Of a stretch of DNA of 35,237 nt, positions 21,129-31,184 are shown piece after piece. The notes beneath the pieces were generated by a model. The model was not told the origin of the DNA. It worked only from the letters and a program-made list of their open reading frames with translations, and did no database searches. This DNA comes from Ectocarpus siliculosus (lineage: Eukaryota > Sar > Phaeophyceae > Ectocarpales > Ectocarpaceae). A program made the translations under genes and the position numbers. The DNA is taken from assembly GCA_000310025.1 (NCBI GenBank), contig FN647684.1, positions 285,212-320,448 on the forward strand, read 5' to 3'. Each line of letters begins with the position of its first letter. The stretch's first letter is position 1.

Positions 21129-22794
21129 ACACAACACAAAATTTCCCGGGGAAATCAACCCCCCCCCTGAAGCCCAAAAATGAAAGGCACCCCCGAAGCC
21201 CCCCTTGCGTGCGTGTGGGGAAAATACCCTAAGTTACATGAAAAGTCACCCCCCTTGGGCCCAATTTCAACCCCCGTTTGTTCCCCTGCCAAAAGAAATT
21301 CGTTTCCCCCCAAAAAGAAAACTGGAACCGTCTCGTCGATATCTGTCCGAAAGTCGATCGAGCTTGCATCCTCTCATTGAGTGCAAACGCTCGATTCACG
21401 CGTGAGCTATTGGCGCGCCGCCTTGACCAATTTTTCCATCGTCCTTCTCTGCTCATGTTGTTCCAAACCCAGGCATGAAGCTGTTCGCGATCTGCGACAT
21501 CGAGGGGTATTGTTTCGTCAGCAGCGTCGACGGTGGAATGAACGGGAACCCGAAGCTGAGGGTCTGGTTCGACTGCCCACTGGGGCGGACCACTCGCCAC
21601 GTCCTACATGTCCTGCTCGGCGCCTGCAAGAAGTTCGGTGACAAGATCGACGGCTCTGGCGTGCACATCGCAATGGACAACTACTTCACAAGCCCGACCC
21701 TGTTCGAGTGTCTCGCGAGCCACGACATCTTCGCGGTGGGTGCGTGCCGGTCAAATCGAACGGGTGGTGCCGTGCCTTCCTCGCAGAGCCTCGATCGCCG
21801 CCCCGTCGAGCAGGGAGAGATGCACTTTGCCCGCGCCGGCAATGTCGCATTCGTGCAGTGGCTCGACTCGAAGGAAATCATTCTGTGCAGCGCCATCCAC
21901 ATCACCCAACCTCGCGCCGCCATCGGGGAGCCCAAGAAGGAGGACGACGACGGCGGCGACGACCACTTCGCACCTCTACCGTACAGGTGACCTTTTCTTT
22001 TCGTTGTTCCCCAGATTCATGTTGATCGCTGTGTTTTGATGTCGGGTGTCTCGCCCGTGTAGCCGTCGGTCAAACTGGTTCGTCGTGTCATGGAATTCTC
22101 GGTTTCGTGCTTGACAACATGCAGCGATTCGCGTTGGTGCCTTTCATATTTGGTTCATCACACACGTTGCTTCCACCGGTCGGGAAGGTACTTGGGGCTT
22201 GTGTATTGTTTTATTGGCAGGGGCTGACACCCTCTTTCCAGTGCGTCGTTACTGCTGTGGATAGTGTGTTGCCTAACCCAGGTGCTTCGTCTGCCTCCTG
22301 CCATCCCGTCCCCATCCGTTCATGTTCAGTCTGCGCAAAGCTGGTCAGGCTGGGAAAAGCTTGGAGCTACAGCAGCCGTGGATGCGCAAGGATTATGTTG
22401 TATCATGGGGGGAGTAGACACGGCTGACCAGCAGAATGGGTCCCACACCCATGACCACAAGTCGTACACAAACCACTGGCGACGAGTGATGGAGGGCAAG
22501 TTTGAGCAGACGTTCACCAACATTTTTGTGATGTTCAAAAAGTACGTGTCCCTCTTGGAGGGTCACGCCAACAAGAGGATCAAGGGAGGAGACCTAGAGC
22601 TTGAGGTGGTGGAGAAGTTGGATAGGGTGTTGGTCGAACTGGGCAGGTTGGCCAAGATGGAGAGGGCGGTCTGGGACGAAATGTTGTCGACGGAGCTCAT
22701 GGCGAGGTGCAATGTTGGTAGACCGAAAAAGGGGGGGAGACCGGCGGCGGTGACGGGTGCCCCGGACAATGTGTGGGGAAGCATTTCGGTTTAG

Positions 22795-23013
22795 ACTCAA
22801 CGCAAATGCATGCACCCCGGATGCAAGAGTAAGACATCGAAAGGATGTGCCTGCGCGGAGTTTTGTGTTGGCAAACAGGCAGGGGACCGGGGTGTTTTGA
22901 TGTGCCAGGCATGCTTCAACAACCCTGTGAAGCACGCTAGGGCCGGACACGCTCAACGGAACCCCCAGAAGTACGGGGTGGTGGGACGCAAGGATCTCGT
23001 CTGGTGCTCGTGA
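22795..23013 (+). CDS. Cys-rich C-terminal domain of piggyBac transposase, after in-frame TAG
   Basis: Directly after the TAG at 22792-22794, and in the same frame, the sequence encodes RKCMHPGCKSKTSKGCACAE, then FCVG, MCQACF and HARAGH, ending at TGA (23011-23013). piggyBac transposases carry a C-terminal cysteine-rich zinc-binding domain that recognises the element ends. The spacing of Cys/His pairs and the position fit this role. The TAG is therefore either a nonsense mutation, a sequence error, or a read-through point. An ATG at 22810 could also start a separate short protein. Confidence 0.6.
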   Translation, partial: TQRKCMHPGCKSKTSKGCACAEFCVGKQAGDRGVLMCQACFNNPVKHARAGHAQRNPQKYGVVGRKDLVWCS

Positions 23014-23690
23014 GCGCATTTCTTTTGTGGCCTAACGTTGTACGTTGAATGTGGCATGTGTTCCTGGTGGAGGAGACGTGGATGTGTTTCGAGGGTGCTC
23101 CGTTGTGATTTGCCTGGGGGTCAAACTGTCCTACAAGTGCATATTAGTGTCGTTCATCAACCATCTTCCCTTCCGCGAGGGATTTGTGGTGCCTTTATCG
23201 TCCGTCCACCTGTGTTTTCTTGAAAATAACGGTGGTTGAAAACAACGGTGGACGAGTGATAGTTTTTGTGCCTTCGTTTACCTGTGTTGCTGATAACAGC
23301 AGTGATATTGTGGTGTGACTTTGTGTTTTTGTGGGGGGTTTTTATTTATTTTTTATCGTCGACGCCAATGTGGACACTGGCTACTGTCGGAGACAGATGC
23401 CGGTGCCGTGGCAGTATTATCCCACTGCCAGGGGAAGGCTATTTCCTCTCGTGATGTGTAAACGAGGAGAAGAGAAAGAGAGAGTGGCCATAGCGGGCAG
23501 AGGGAGAGGAGAGTCGAAGACTCTCCGCTTCCACTTTCGGCAAGTGGCCAGGGACTTCGGAAGATATCCATCTCCGACGGTGCATTTCTTGTCACTCTCC
23601 TTGTGACAAGATACCCCGACGGAGCCATATCTCCCTACACTTTGTATGTGCAAACATGGTTGGTTATACTCCTGACAGGTGTCCTCCACA
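23014..23690. other. Stretch without recognisable gene downstream of transposase
   Basis: Probably 3' flank of the transposase gene. It is T/G-rich with short frames only. I saw no terminal inverted repeat matching the 5' side. Confidence 0.4.
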
Positions 23691-23977
23691 CTTCTTTGTC
23701 TTCACTTCAAACCAACGCTAACAGCACTAGTGCCGTTTACTCCATCTCGTGGTCACACAGAAGAGCCCCTCTCTACCTTCTCCTCCTGCGGTACTTTGCC
23801 TTCGATTTTTAATGCGAGAAGAGTTCAGTACTCTCTTCCCTCTGTGTACTATCCACTAAGCCAGGAGCGGAAACGAGAGAAAAACTCACTTTGCAAGAAA
23901 AGCTCGCTTACGCCGGGATTCGAACCCCTGACCTGACCTCTAAAAGTTTTCGAGGATACCAACTAGACCACCGGGGT
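23691..23977 (-). mobile_element. tRNA-derived SINE, copy 2 (minus strand)
   Basis: Read on the minus strand it starts ACCCCGGTGGTCTAGTTGGT and has the B box GGGGTTCGAATCCC, the second A-box-like motif TGGCTTAGTGGATAG, and a body that matches copy 1 at 13107-13413 apart from small indels. One such indel is a gap of about 13-14 bp after TGGATAG relative to copy 1. The A-rich end is short here (GAAGACAAAGAAG). The tRNA-like head would be scored as a tRNA by a permissive scan but lacks a paired acceptor stem. Confidence 0.85.
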
Positions 23978-24570
23978 AGAACATTCGGTTGTTTCCCGAC
24001 CTTTCTTTGGTTTTACCACGGCCCTACCACGTTGCGGTCAGATAACTGTCGTCCAGGCTATTAACCAATCTTGTCGGCGTGTCCCCCTTTCCCCGTTGTT
24101 GAACGGACAAAGTTTAGGCCTCTTCGTGCGCCTGAAAGCACTTGTTCCTTGGGGTCCTACGTATCCGCCGAGATATATGCAGCGGAGAGTTTGTTGTGGG
24201 GCACCTTATGGGAGATTCTACTTTTCAATTGTCAACTGTAGGTCCCCTGGCAGGCTTCCAGTGTTGCCTACTGTACTATTTATTATTTGTGTTGTCGTTT
24301 GTTTACAGGGACACGTTTTGACGTCCACACGTATGTTTTTTTGTTGTCAACAACCTAACTACATGTCTGTGTTTGGGTTGTCGCCGGTATCCGAGGTTTG
24401 GTTGACAGCCACGTTGGCCATAAGAGGCAAGAGTTTGCAAGAGTTGCAGATTGCATCGCAAGAGGTCTGTCTTTCGCATCTACGAAACGACTAACTGACA
24501 CATTTCTTTTTCTGGCTGCGTGCGATTTTCCTTTCGCCCAACAACGTGACACACACGCCATACCGATGGT
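23978..24570. other. Stretch without recognisable gene
   Basis: The plus-strand frame 24096-24494 has hydrophobic stretches (PTVLFIICVVVCLQG) but no start context, splice signals or family that I can support. Confidence 0.35.
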
Positions 24571-24577
24571 GTCACAC

Positions 24578-24705
24578 CGATGGTGCCTCAATACACGAGT
24601 ATTTCGGAGACCACGAACGCCATCGAATCCAATAGTGCGATGGTGGTGTCTCAATACACAGACAGATATTGCGGAGACCGCGAGCGCCATCGAAATCCAA
24701 TTGTG
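24578..24705 (+). repeat. ~64-bp tandem repeat x2
   Basis: Units 24578-24637 and 24638-24705 share CGATGGTG, CTCAATACAC, CGGAGACC and CGCCATCGAA...CCAATAGTG-type blocks. Each unit begins with CGATGGTG and contains a near-inverted CGCCATCG, so it can fold back. Confidence 0.85.
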
Positions 24706-24859
24706 CGAATAAGACGCTCCCTCCACGCGAGGAAGCCATGCGTACGCAGAAGAGTTTTTTTTTTCGTTGTCTTCGTTTCCACACCACGCTGACCTCGACA
24801 TACACATGTCTACGCCCTCCTACGGGTGTGACTACAAAATGTGCCAATGCTATTTGCCA

Positions 24860-26064
24860 ATGCTATTTGTCGAATGCACCACCGCTACTTTCACCGACGC
24901 GTGCCTTTCCGGCACCATTTATCGAAATTAGCCCAGCGAACTCAACAACATGCGGAGACAAGACGCCCGGCAAACCACGCACAATCCCCGACGGTCTGCT
25001 CGATCCGGAACCAACCAGCCATACAAGAAAACCACGGCATGTACATGCATATCGGCGAGCAAATCTTCCAAATCCTCGTAAGTAAGACGTCGTCCAGCAC
25101 ACACCCCATCCCTCACGCCCCATGAGCAGCCTATCGTACACCCTCAAATATCACGACAGGAAGGCGTCCGCAATGGCCGCTGGCACGGAATTCATCCCCC
25201 GGCCACACCGCGCGACACGCCTGCGTGAAGCAGTCACTCCTCGTGATCTGCACGCCACGACCCCTTGCATTCATCTGAATGCTCGTGTCGAACGAAGCCT
25301 GCACGTTGTGGGCAGGAAAAACATGGAAGTCGGGTTGTCGGTTACAGAGTGTACTCCAGTGCTTTGGGGAAAAACGGAGAGCTAACGAACGATAGCATCG
25401 AAACCTGTGAGAGACGGACGCAAGGTTCCTGGTCTCGGGTAGGGGCTGCGGCTCTGTTGCTTCGTGTTGACAGTAGCGCGGTCCTACCGCCCGGGCTGCA
25501 GCAGCCGTGGCGTCGGGAAGTTGGTCTGGCGTGGAGTTCGCGATGGCCAGCAGCTCATCCCAGACAACACGTGAAGCCGTCTCTGGATGCCATTGGTCTG
25601 CTATGTGCTGCCAAAACTGAGCAACTTCCTCTGGGTCCATGATGATGGTGGTGATTGGGTTACTTCTGCTGCTGTTGTGCCTAAAGGCAGAGAGGTAGGA
25701 GCGGCAAGGAGAGTATCGTCGCCGGCCACTTTTCGCTCGCAATGGCAAGGGTTTTCGGGACTACAGCTTCCATCACAGCTCCGATGTCCCTGTCTATCTG
25801 TAGTACATGTACATATAAGACTTGGTCACTTTTCTTGCTTCGGCGTTTCTTTCTCTCGCGGCAGCGAGTCTTTTCTCGCGGTTCCTTCTCAGGGGCATGC
25901 AGGAGGCTCGTCGGTACATTATCGCCGGTGCCCAGAGTTTGGTAGGCCTCCGTGGCGCGTGTGGTTGACGGCCAAAGTTGCGAAAACTGGCTCAAAACCC
26001 CGGGGACGCGTTCCGCGCTGACAAAGCCTGGCGAACCAATTCTGAAACCTATCAAACCCATCAA
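24860..26064 (-). pseudogene. Decayed minus-strand coding sequence of unknown family
   Basis: Several minus-strand frames look protein-like in series. 25681-26064 has a basic block (EKEPREKTRCRERKKRRSKK). 25131-25748 includes MDPEEVAQFWQHIADQWHPE, then VVWDELLAIANSTP. 24928-25116 has LTYEDLEDLLADMHVHAVVF. They are in different frames, as expected for an old, frameshifted coding region. The acidic helical character could fit a retroelement gag, but no diagnostic motif is present. Confidence 0.35.
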
Positions 26065-27500
26065 ATAGGACGGTTTGAAATATTTGCCTCTTTCTTCTCC
26101 ACTTCCATTCGTTCATTCATTCATTCGATGATTCATGGCTGTGGCTCTTCGTGTCATCGCATTGTCCAACAGCAGTACCTACGTTTACTACACTTCGCAA
26201 CGGGCCAAGTGTAGACAAGTCTGAGAGCATGCATCCAGCCGCAGTGTTGAACATGTCCAATTTGTGGCGTTGTTTCGGCTTCAAATTCGGTTCTCATCGG
26301 AAACCTGCCATCATCAATCAAGACATGATGTCTGAGTTTTCGCTGCCAAAATATTGTCCGCTCGAGCTGACTCCAATGTAGAATAACAACGTGCGCGATG
26401 TTTTGTGCGGAAATACAAGCGTTGTAAGACACACAGTCCCTCTTCGGGCAATGCGCATGTGGTCTTGCGTCACCTGAGGGAGGGTAGACACCCACGTCCC
26501 GAAGGGAGACCTTGTATAAATATATAATATAGCACGATTTTATTCTATTTGACCCGATAATGCGTTATTTTGCGATTCGTACACACAGCATTTGGTTGCA
26601 TACTTCAGACTTTTCTTCGTTTTGTGCCCAAGTGCATTCTGCTTCAAGTTATCGCTGGCGCACAGGAGTAAGGGCCCACCTTGCGATGCCTCTCGCCGGG
26701 TCCCCCCTACGTGTGCATCTCGTCGTCTCTTTTCAACCGAAAGTCATACCACGAGGCCTGCTGCTATTGCTACTGCTGCGGCTGCTGCTGCGGCTGCTGC
26801 TGCGGCTGCTGCTGGTGTGCAGCCGACGGTTGGATGTTTTTTCGGGTTTTCCCGATTTCACATTCGTTCGTGCGTGGACATATCTCGTCGCTCCCAACGA
26901 ACATGCACTAAAAGTGGAACGTTAGGAGGTGCCATGCCTCGCGGGCGGGGTATGCTGCCTCGGCCGCGGGCGGACAGTGATAATACTAGAGCTATGTCAT
27001 GTGGATGCCCATGTTCAGTTTACAGCAGCAGCAGTGCGGGGTGGAGACAATGTGTCTGCGTCTCTCGATCGAGCCCCCCAGTTCACGCCCAGCACCTACA
27101 GCAGTCACCGATGAGAGCCCTGTTGTGTGTTTGTTTGCTGCTACATATGTACCAAAGGTTTGTGTGAGCAAGGGGGTGGCGTGTGGATGCGACCGTGCTG
27201 ATGTGGACTCGTTCGTGTGCATGTGGGAGATACCAGTAGGTGTGTACAGAACGGGAGACGGTGGTTGAAAGTGCAAGTATGTGTGTTCCACAGCCTTGAT
27301 GATGCCAGCGGTCTCTTCGCCCAGTTGAGAAAAAAAAAAAAACTCGGAAGATCCAGGGAAAACCCAGTCACATAAGTTAACGTATTCCGTCGAATCGGGC
27401 CTCGATTCTCACGGCAAGTCTCCAACAATTGTGTATATTGTTATTTTGTAAGTATCGTCCACATACTTCACTGGCAACTGCATAATCTCTGGCTTTTAAC
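26065..27500. other. Stretch without supported gene
   Basis: Contains the CTG-rich tract, an AT-rich patch near 26515-26545 and short frames. The 191-residue plus frame at 26592-27167 has low-complexity Ala and Ser-rich content and no recognised domain. Confidence 0.35.
26758..26817. repeat. CTG-rich 12-bp repeat (GCGGCTGCTGCT)
   Basis: Three GCGG-CTGCTGCT units on a 12-bp period within a longer CTG-rich run. In one frame (26592-27167) it gives a poly-Ala tract, but that frame has no other support as a gene. Confidence 0.85.
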
Positions 27501-27650
27501 GATTGCAGCGTAAATCTGACGCCAGATTATCCCATGTACACTCGTGTACAGGACACCATGTGATCCAAAACGACTGCAACGCATATCTGAGGCCAGATTA
27601 GTCCATGTGATACACTCGTTTACAGCACACCATGTGATCCAGCATTCGTG
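27501..27650 (+). repeat. ~72-bp tandem repeat x2
   Basis: Units begin GATTGCAGCG (27501) and GACTGCAACG (27572). They share ATCTGA-GCCAGATTA, CCATGT, ACACTCGT-TACAG and CACCATGTGATCCA blocks. A partial third repeat of the ATTCGTGTATGTACA part follows. Confidence 0.85.
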
Positions 27651-28173
27651 TATGTACAAAACACCAAACAACAATAGTTTGTGGGTATTGCCTTGCTTGG
27701 CTGTGGCCACCACACACTCGTTAGATGCGGGGCAGGTATTGAAACCACGTTCAACATGGTGAGTGCAACGCCGCAGAACCCACAGTTACTTTTCTCTCCC
27801 GCATCGATGCGGAACAACTGCTGTATTTGAAGTGTGTGCATACATGATCCAGATGACTGCGTACTCTTCGTACGGTGGCAACAGCCGTGACAGCCAGCGC
27901 TGTCGAAGCAGGCCCACTAGCCTCGGCCACCAAACCCGGTTGATGTGTTTAGTCATTGAATCGCGTGCGACATGGGTGATTGGGTACGCCACCGAATCAA
28001 CCCACGGCAGCAGCGGGATCTCTGTCCCCATGCAAACGTGCAGAACACTCAGTTGGGGTTGTGTCTCTCCTTGACACACCAAAACACATTGTGGGTTTTG
28101 CTCTCTTACCACATCATCTCTCTCCCATATTGTCATCACATCACCACACGTACCGCTCAGTGTTGCGCCCTAG

Positions 28174-31100
28174 ATGCCACGCCTGCCGGCGCCTGGCATC
28201 CTTGCTCTCCTCTCCGCTCTCGTCATCTGGGGACCCCGGGTTCTCAGTTACGACTGCTGTAGCTCGGGTAGCCCGATTTCTCAGCTGAAGAGGAGGCAAG
28301 AAAATACTCCACTTCCTGTCAGCTTCAGAGGCTGGCACACCACTAGAAGCCTTCTATGTGATCACCTCGCTAGTTGTCTCTGTGGTACTCTCTCTCTGGC
28401 ACGCTAAGACTCTGTGGACACAAGGCTTGAACAGAATGGTAACACATGGCATGCGACTCCTCTCGACCGAGGGGGCCCCGAAGTACGACATACGATCGGG
28501 TACCCCAATATAAACAGTAACAGTATGGCAATTCAACCTCGGTTTGTTTTGTTCGCCTTTGTCTACGCCTCAAGAGCAAACGTTTAAGATTGAAACAACC
28601 CTGTCCTATACCGAAAACTTAGCGTTTCACCGCTGGACCGCTGCTGCTGTGTATTTGTATTGGAAGCATCTGTATGTGTGGCCAAGACTGCCAAACGATC
28701 CTCTGGGGGGGGACTGGGATCTCCACGGTTGGTGCGGATGGTGCTTGTAGGTGTGCTTGCGGAAACGAAACATGGTCAGAGTACAACATTGTTGGGCTGC
28801 CATCCTGTGTTCCGTCGAAGGCACACGTGGTCTTCGGCACAGTTGGGGTGCTCATGGCGACGACAAGCCTGTGCCATTCAGCATATCAACTCTATCGCCA
28901 GGTGGGTGGCCATAGCCAATAAGGTCCCATTCCACAAGGCATAAATACCCATTGGAAAACGGATCACGACAGGGACATACATGTAGTGGGTCCGCCACGT
29001 CGACGTTGGCCATGACGTTGGGCCATGGTTGATTGTTCGTTCCTGTTGGTGCCACGTACAACGGTGCCCCCTTTGTTTGTTAGACACACACCGTAGTATC
29101 AAGAAGGACTCCCCAACCTAACTAAATAATAGTCCTTGAGGGGGGTGTTTGAGGTTTAGTGGCGCTTGCTGGATGCTGGACTCACTGGAGTTTTTCAGAG
29201 TCGACACATAACTCTGGTCATCATGATGGCAGCAGGTGGGAGCTCCCCCCCCTTGCAGAAATTTGCGGGAAATGTGTACTTGTATATTGTAGTGATATCC
29301 ATAGCTCGGATGCTTTGAACATTTTGGACACCACCGCACCCCTGAGGCCATCTTGCGTGCGCTTTTTTTTTTTCTTAACATGACACAACGAATCCATCTC
29401 TCTCTATCATAGAAAAGAGTCTGAGACATCATCGGAGGGTTTTCAGATTGATTGATTGATGAACTCCACTCACTCTCTTCGTTACCCTCACATTCCGTGT
29501 GTGTTCGGTCGAGAGTCTCCCTTACACCCTTCTCTCGGGATTGAATCCCCAACGTGCATAGCCCTACATTATCGCACAACGAACTGACCGCAGGAGGTAC
29601 GGGCTTAAACTAATCGATTAGTTTCGGCTCGGTCGAGAGGACGAAGCAACCTCAATGCAGCCAAACCCGCATGTTCCCACCGCAACCCCACAGTGTCAAC
29701 TCACTTGCGGGTATCTCCGCAACTGTATCACTCACCACTGAATTTTGGGGGGAGTGAGAGAACACTCGGAAGTGTGACATCTACGTGTTGTTTGTGTGTT
29801 TGCCAAAGTAGCAAGCTTGCTAGATTGTGTTAACAACCTGAAAGTGCTCCGCCACCTTAATCTAAACCACATGTTTGTGTCAGGAAGCAACAAGATGAAC
29901 GTTCTCCCTCGCCCCGTCCACGAACAGGTCAAACATCACAGACAGGTCATCACGGCATCCATTTCCTCGGTAGAGAAATGTCGTAGATGGCTTCATATCG
30001 TCGTGATTATCCACGCCGTCATCGGCCTATGCTATTTTGGAATGGTGCTGTTGCTGGACAGCGAGCGACTGTGGATGTCGACCATCTTCATGTTGAGCGC
30101 AGGCCAAACCATGATGACCATCGGCGGTATTTTGACCGTGCGCATGTGGATTTACTGGTGAGTGCCGGGTTGCAAAAGATACTCTCGTTCTCAGGTTATC
30201 GAATTGTTTGTTTCATCAAGAAAATATTTTGTCAAGGGTATATTCCAGCAACCCCCCCTCCTCCATGCCTGACGCATACGTTTTCGCACACGCTCCTTTT
30301 CCTTCCACCGGACAGCTTGTGACCACACTCCAAACCGTGTCCAGCTCCTCGTTTCTCCGTCCGGTATCAATCATGTGTCATCCGAATGATGACTGATGAT
30401 TGATGATGTGATTCGCCTCCCAGCTTGACATCGGAAGCGCAACACTCCCCTTACAACCAATCGTTTCCCGTATGTTTACCTTCTTCGCTACCAACCACTT
30501 TTTCTTGCTAGCAACGATCCCCGGCTGACCCGAGAGACACCGGAAATACTGGCGATATCGGAAGCGCTAGAACGGCCGACAGGGTGCTTTGTGTCCAATA
30601 CTGTGATGTGTGTAGGCCCTGCCATTGCAACTGTCCTAGCAGTGGCTAAGAGTTTGCAAGCGGCCGGCAAGGTCTCCGCGGTAGCGTTTCTGGGTTTGAT
30701 CGTATTCTGCGACTTCATCATCTTGAAGAGCGGTACTGCCCTTTTGCGAACTGTGAACAAATATTTGCGTAACACCGTGGAGCGTTCCGAGAGGAGTAAC
30801 AGCATAGTGGCAGGAACGGTAGGATCACTACCGCTCTTGAAAGCAGCGAGGAAGAACATCAAGTTTGCGTTGTATTTTTGCCTCGTTGTGTCCCTGTTGA
30901 CCGCGTTTCTCATGATCTGCCTTTTCACGACCTATGGAGCGACAGCACCGTTGATTTTTTTCGGCATTCCGTATGGATTCTCACCGCCCGTATGGTTCGT
31001 TTTCAACGTCCAGCTGCACGCTGGGAGGAGCAGGAGTCGTACCTCAACCGATGTCGTTTCAGGCGCTAGCAGCGTAATTTGGAAAGTGTCCAGTGTCGCA

Positions 31101-31184
31101 ACTACAATCGTGTCTAGGGTCAAAGGAGCTGTGCTTGGTAGCAAGCGGTTTGTGGTTCCGGCTTTGACCCCCGCTTCGCCCTAG
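28174..31184 (+). CDS. Putative secretory-pathway seven-transmembrane protein, multi-exon, unknown family
   Basis: The ATG at 28174 starts a signal-peptide-like sequence (MPRLPAPGILALLSALVIWG). A Cys-rich segment follows in a later exon (CGQDC, CRCACGNETW; 28674-28790), then a first membrane segment (VVFGTVGVLMATTSLCH). Exon about 29800-30157 carries two more (LHIVVIIHAVIGLCYFGMVL; FMLSAGQTMMTIGGILTVRM). Exon 30512-31184 carries four (VMCVGPAIATVLAVA; VSAVAFLGLIVFCDFII; FALYFCLVVSLLTAFLMICL; IFFGIPYGFSPPVWFVF) and a Ser-rich, basic tail ending at the stop. The intron 30158-30511 has GTGAGT and CTAG sites and keeps phase. The first two introns are less certain: phase-compatible options are 28268-28686 and 28906-29808. 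The layout, extracellular Cys-rich N-terminus plus seven helices, resembles a receptor, but no family motif is recognised. There are no frame breaks in the last exon. Confidence 0.6.
29363..29605 (-). mobile_element. Possible tRNA-derived SINE with poly(A) tail
   Basis: On the minus strand a tRNA-like head (GCGGTCAGTTCGTTGTG, then GGGGATTCAATCCC resembling a B box) is followed by about 140 bp and an A11 tail (29363-29373). It lies inside an intron of the 7TM gene in antisense orientation. It is unrelated to the SINE at 13107. The tRNA boxes are degenerate. Confidence 0.4.
29607..29624. repeat. 18-bp perfect palindrome
   Basis: AAACTAATCGATTAGTTT is perfectly self-complementary. It sits next to the head of the possible SINE. 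Confidence 0.95.

Larger units (their letters stand above)
16197..23013 (+). pseudogene. piggyBac-type transposase (DDE_Tnp_1_7), six exons, disrupted
   Basis: Exons inferred from homology-like motifs and GT-AG sites are about 16197-16752, 17377-17798, 18545-18918, 19701-19846, 21473-21986 and 22330-22794. All five junctions keep phase. The piggyBac domain starts in exon 2 (MMFPDEAVDIFVDK) and joins exon 3 (TNKYVNLC), as in the family. Catalytic Asp motifs are CYDEQMV in exon 4, IAMDNYFTS in exon 5 and GGVDTADQ in exon 6. Known piggyBac enzymes excise and insert DNA at TTAA sites. Single-base losses break exon 2 (between 17377 and about 17490) and exon 6 (about 22397-22412), and exon 6 stops at TAG (22792-22794) in frame with a Cys-rich tail. 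The start codon is unclear: ATG at 16197 is in another frame from the rest of exon 1. No convincing terminal repeats or TTAA duplications were found. It is either a decayed element or a host-captured copy affected by sequence errors. Confidence 0.8.

Noticed and set aside
22282-22329. Acceptor at 22281 for transposase exon 6
   Set aside because: It gives the wrong phase after exon 5; the acceptor ending at 22329 keeps phase and leads into QPWMRKDY, which fits the family before the GGVD motif.
23910-23977. tRNA gene on the minus strand
   Set aside because: Same reasons as for the head at 13107; it is the second SINE copy.
26592-27167. 191-residue poly-Ala protein
   Set aside because: The frame is carried through by the CTG-rich repeat; flanking parts show no conserved features and the start context is unsupported.
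30385-30425. C/D-box small nucleolar RNA in an intron of the 7TM gene
   Set aside because: TGATGA and CTGA motifs occur within a simple TGATGAT-rich run, with no paired C/D arrangement or terminal stem.
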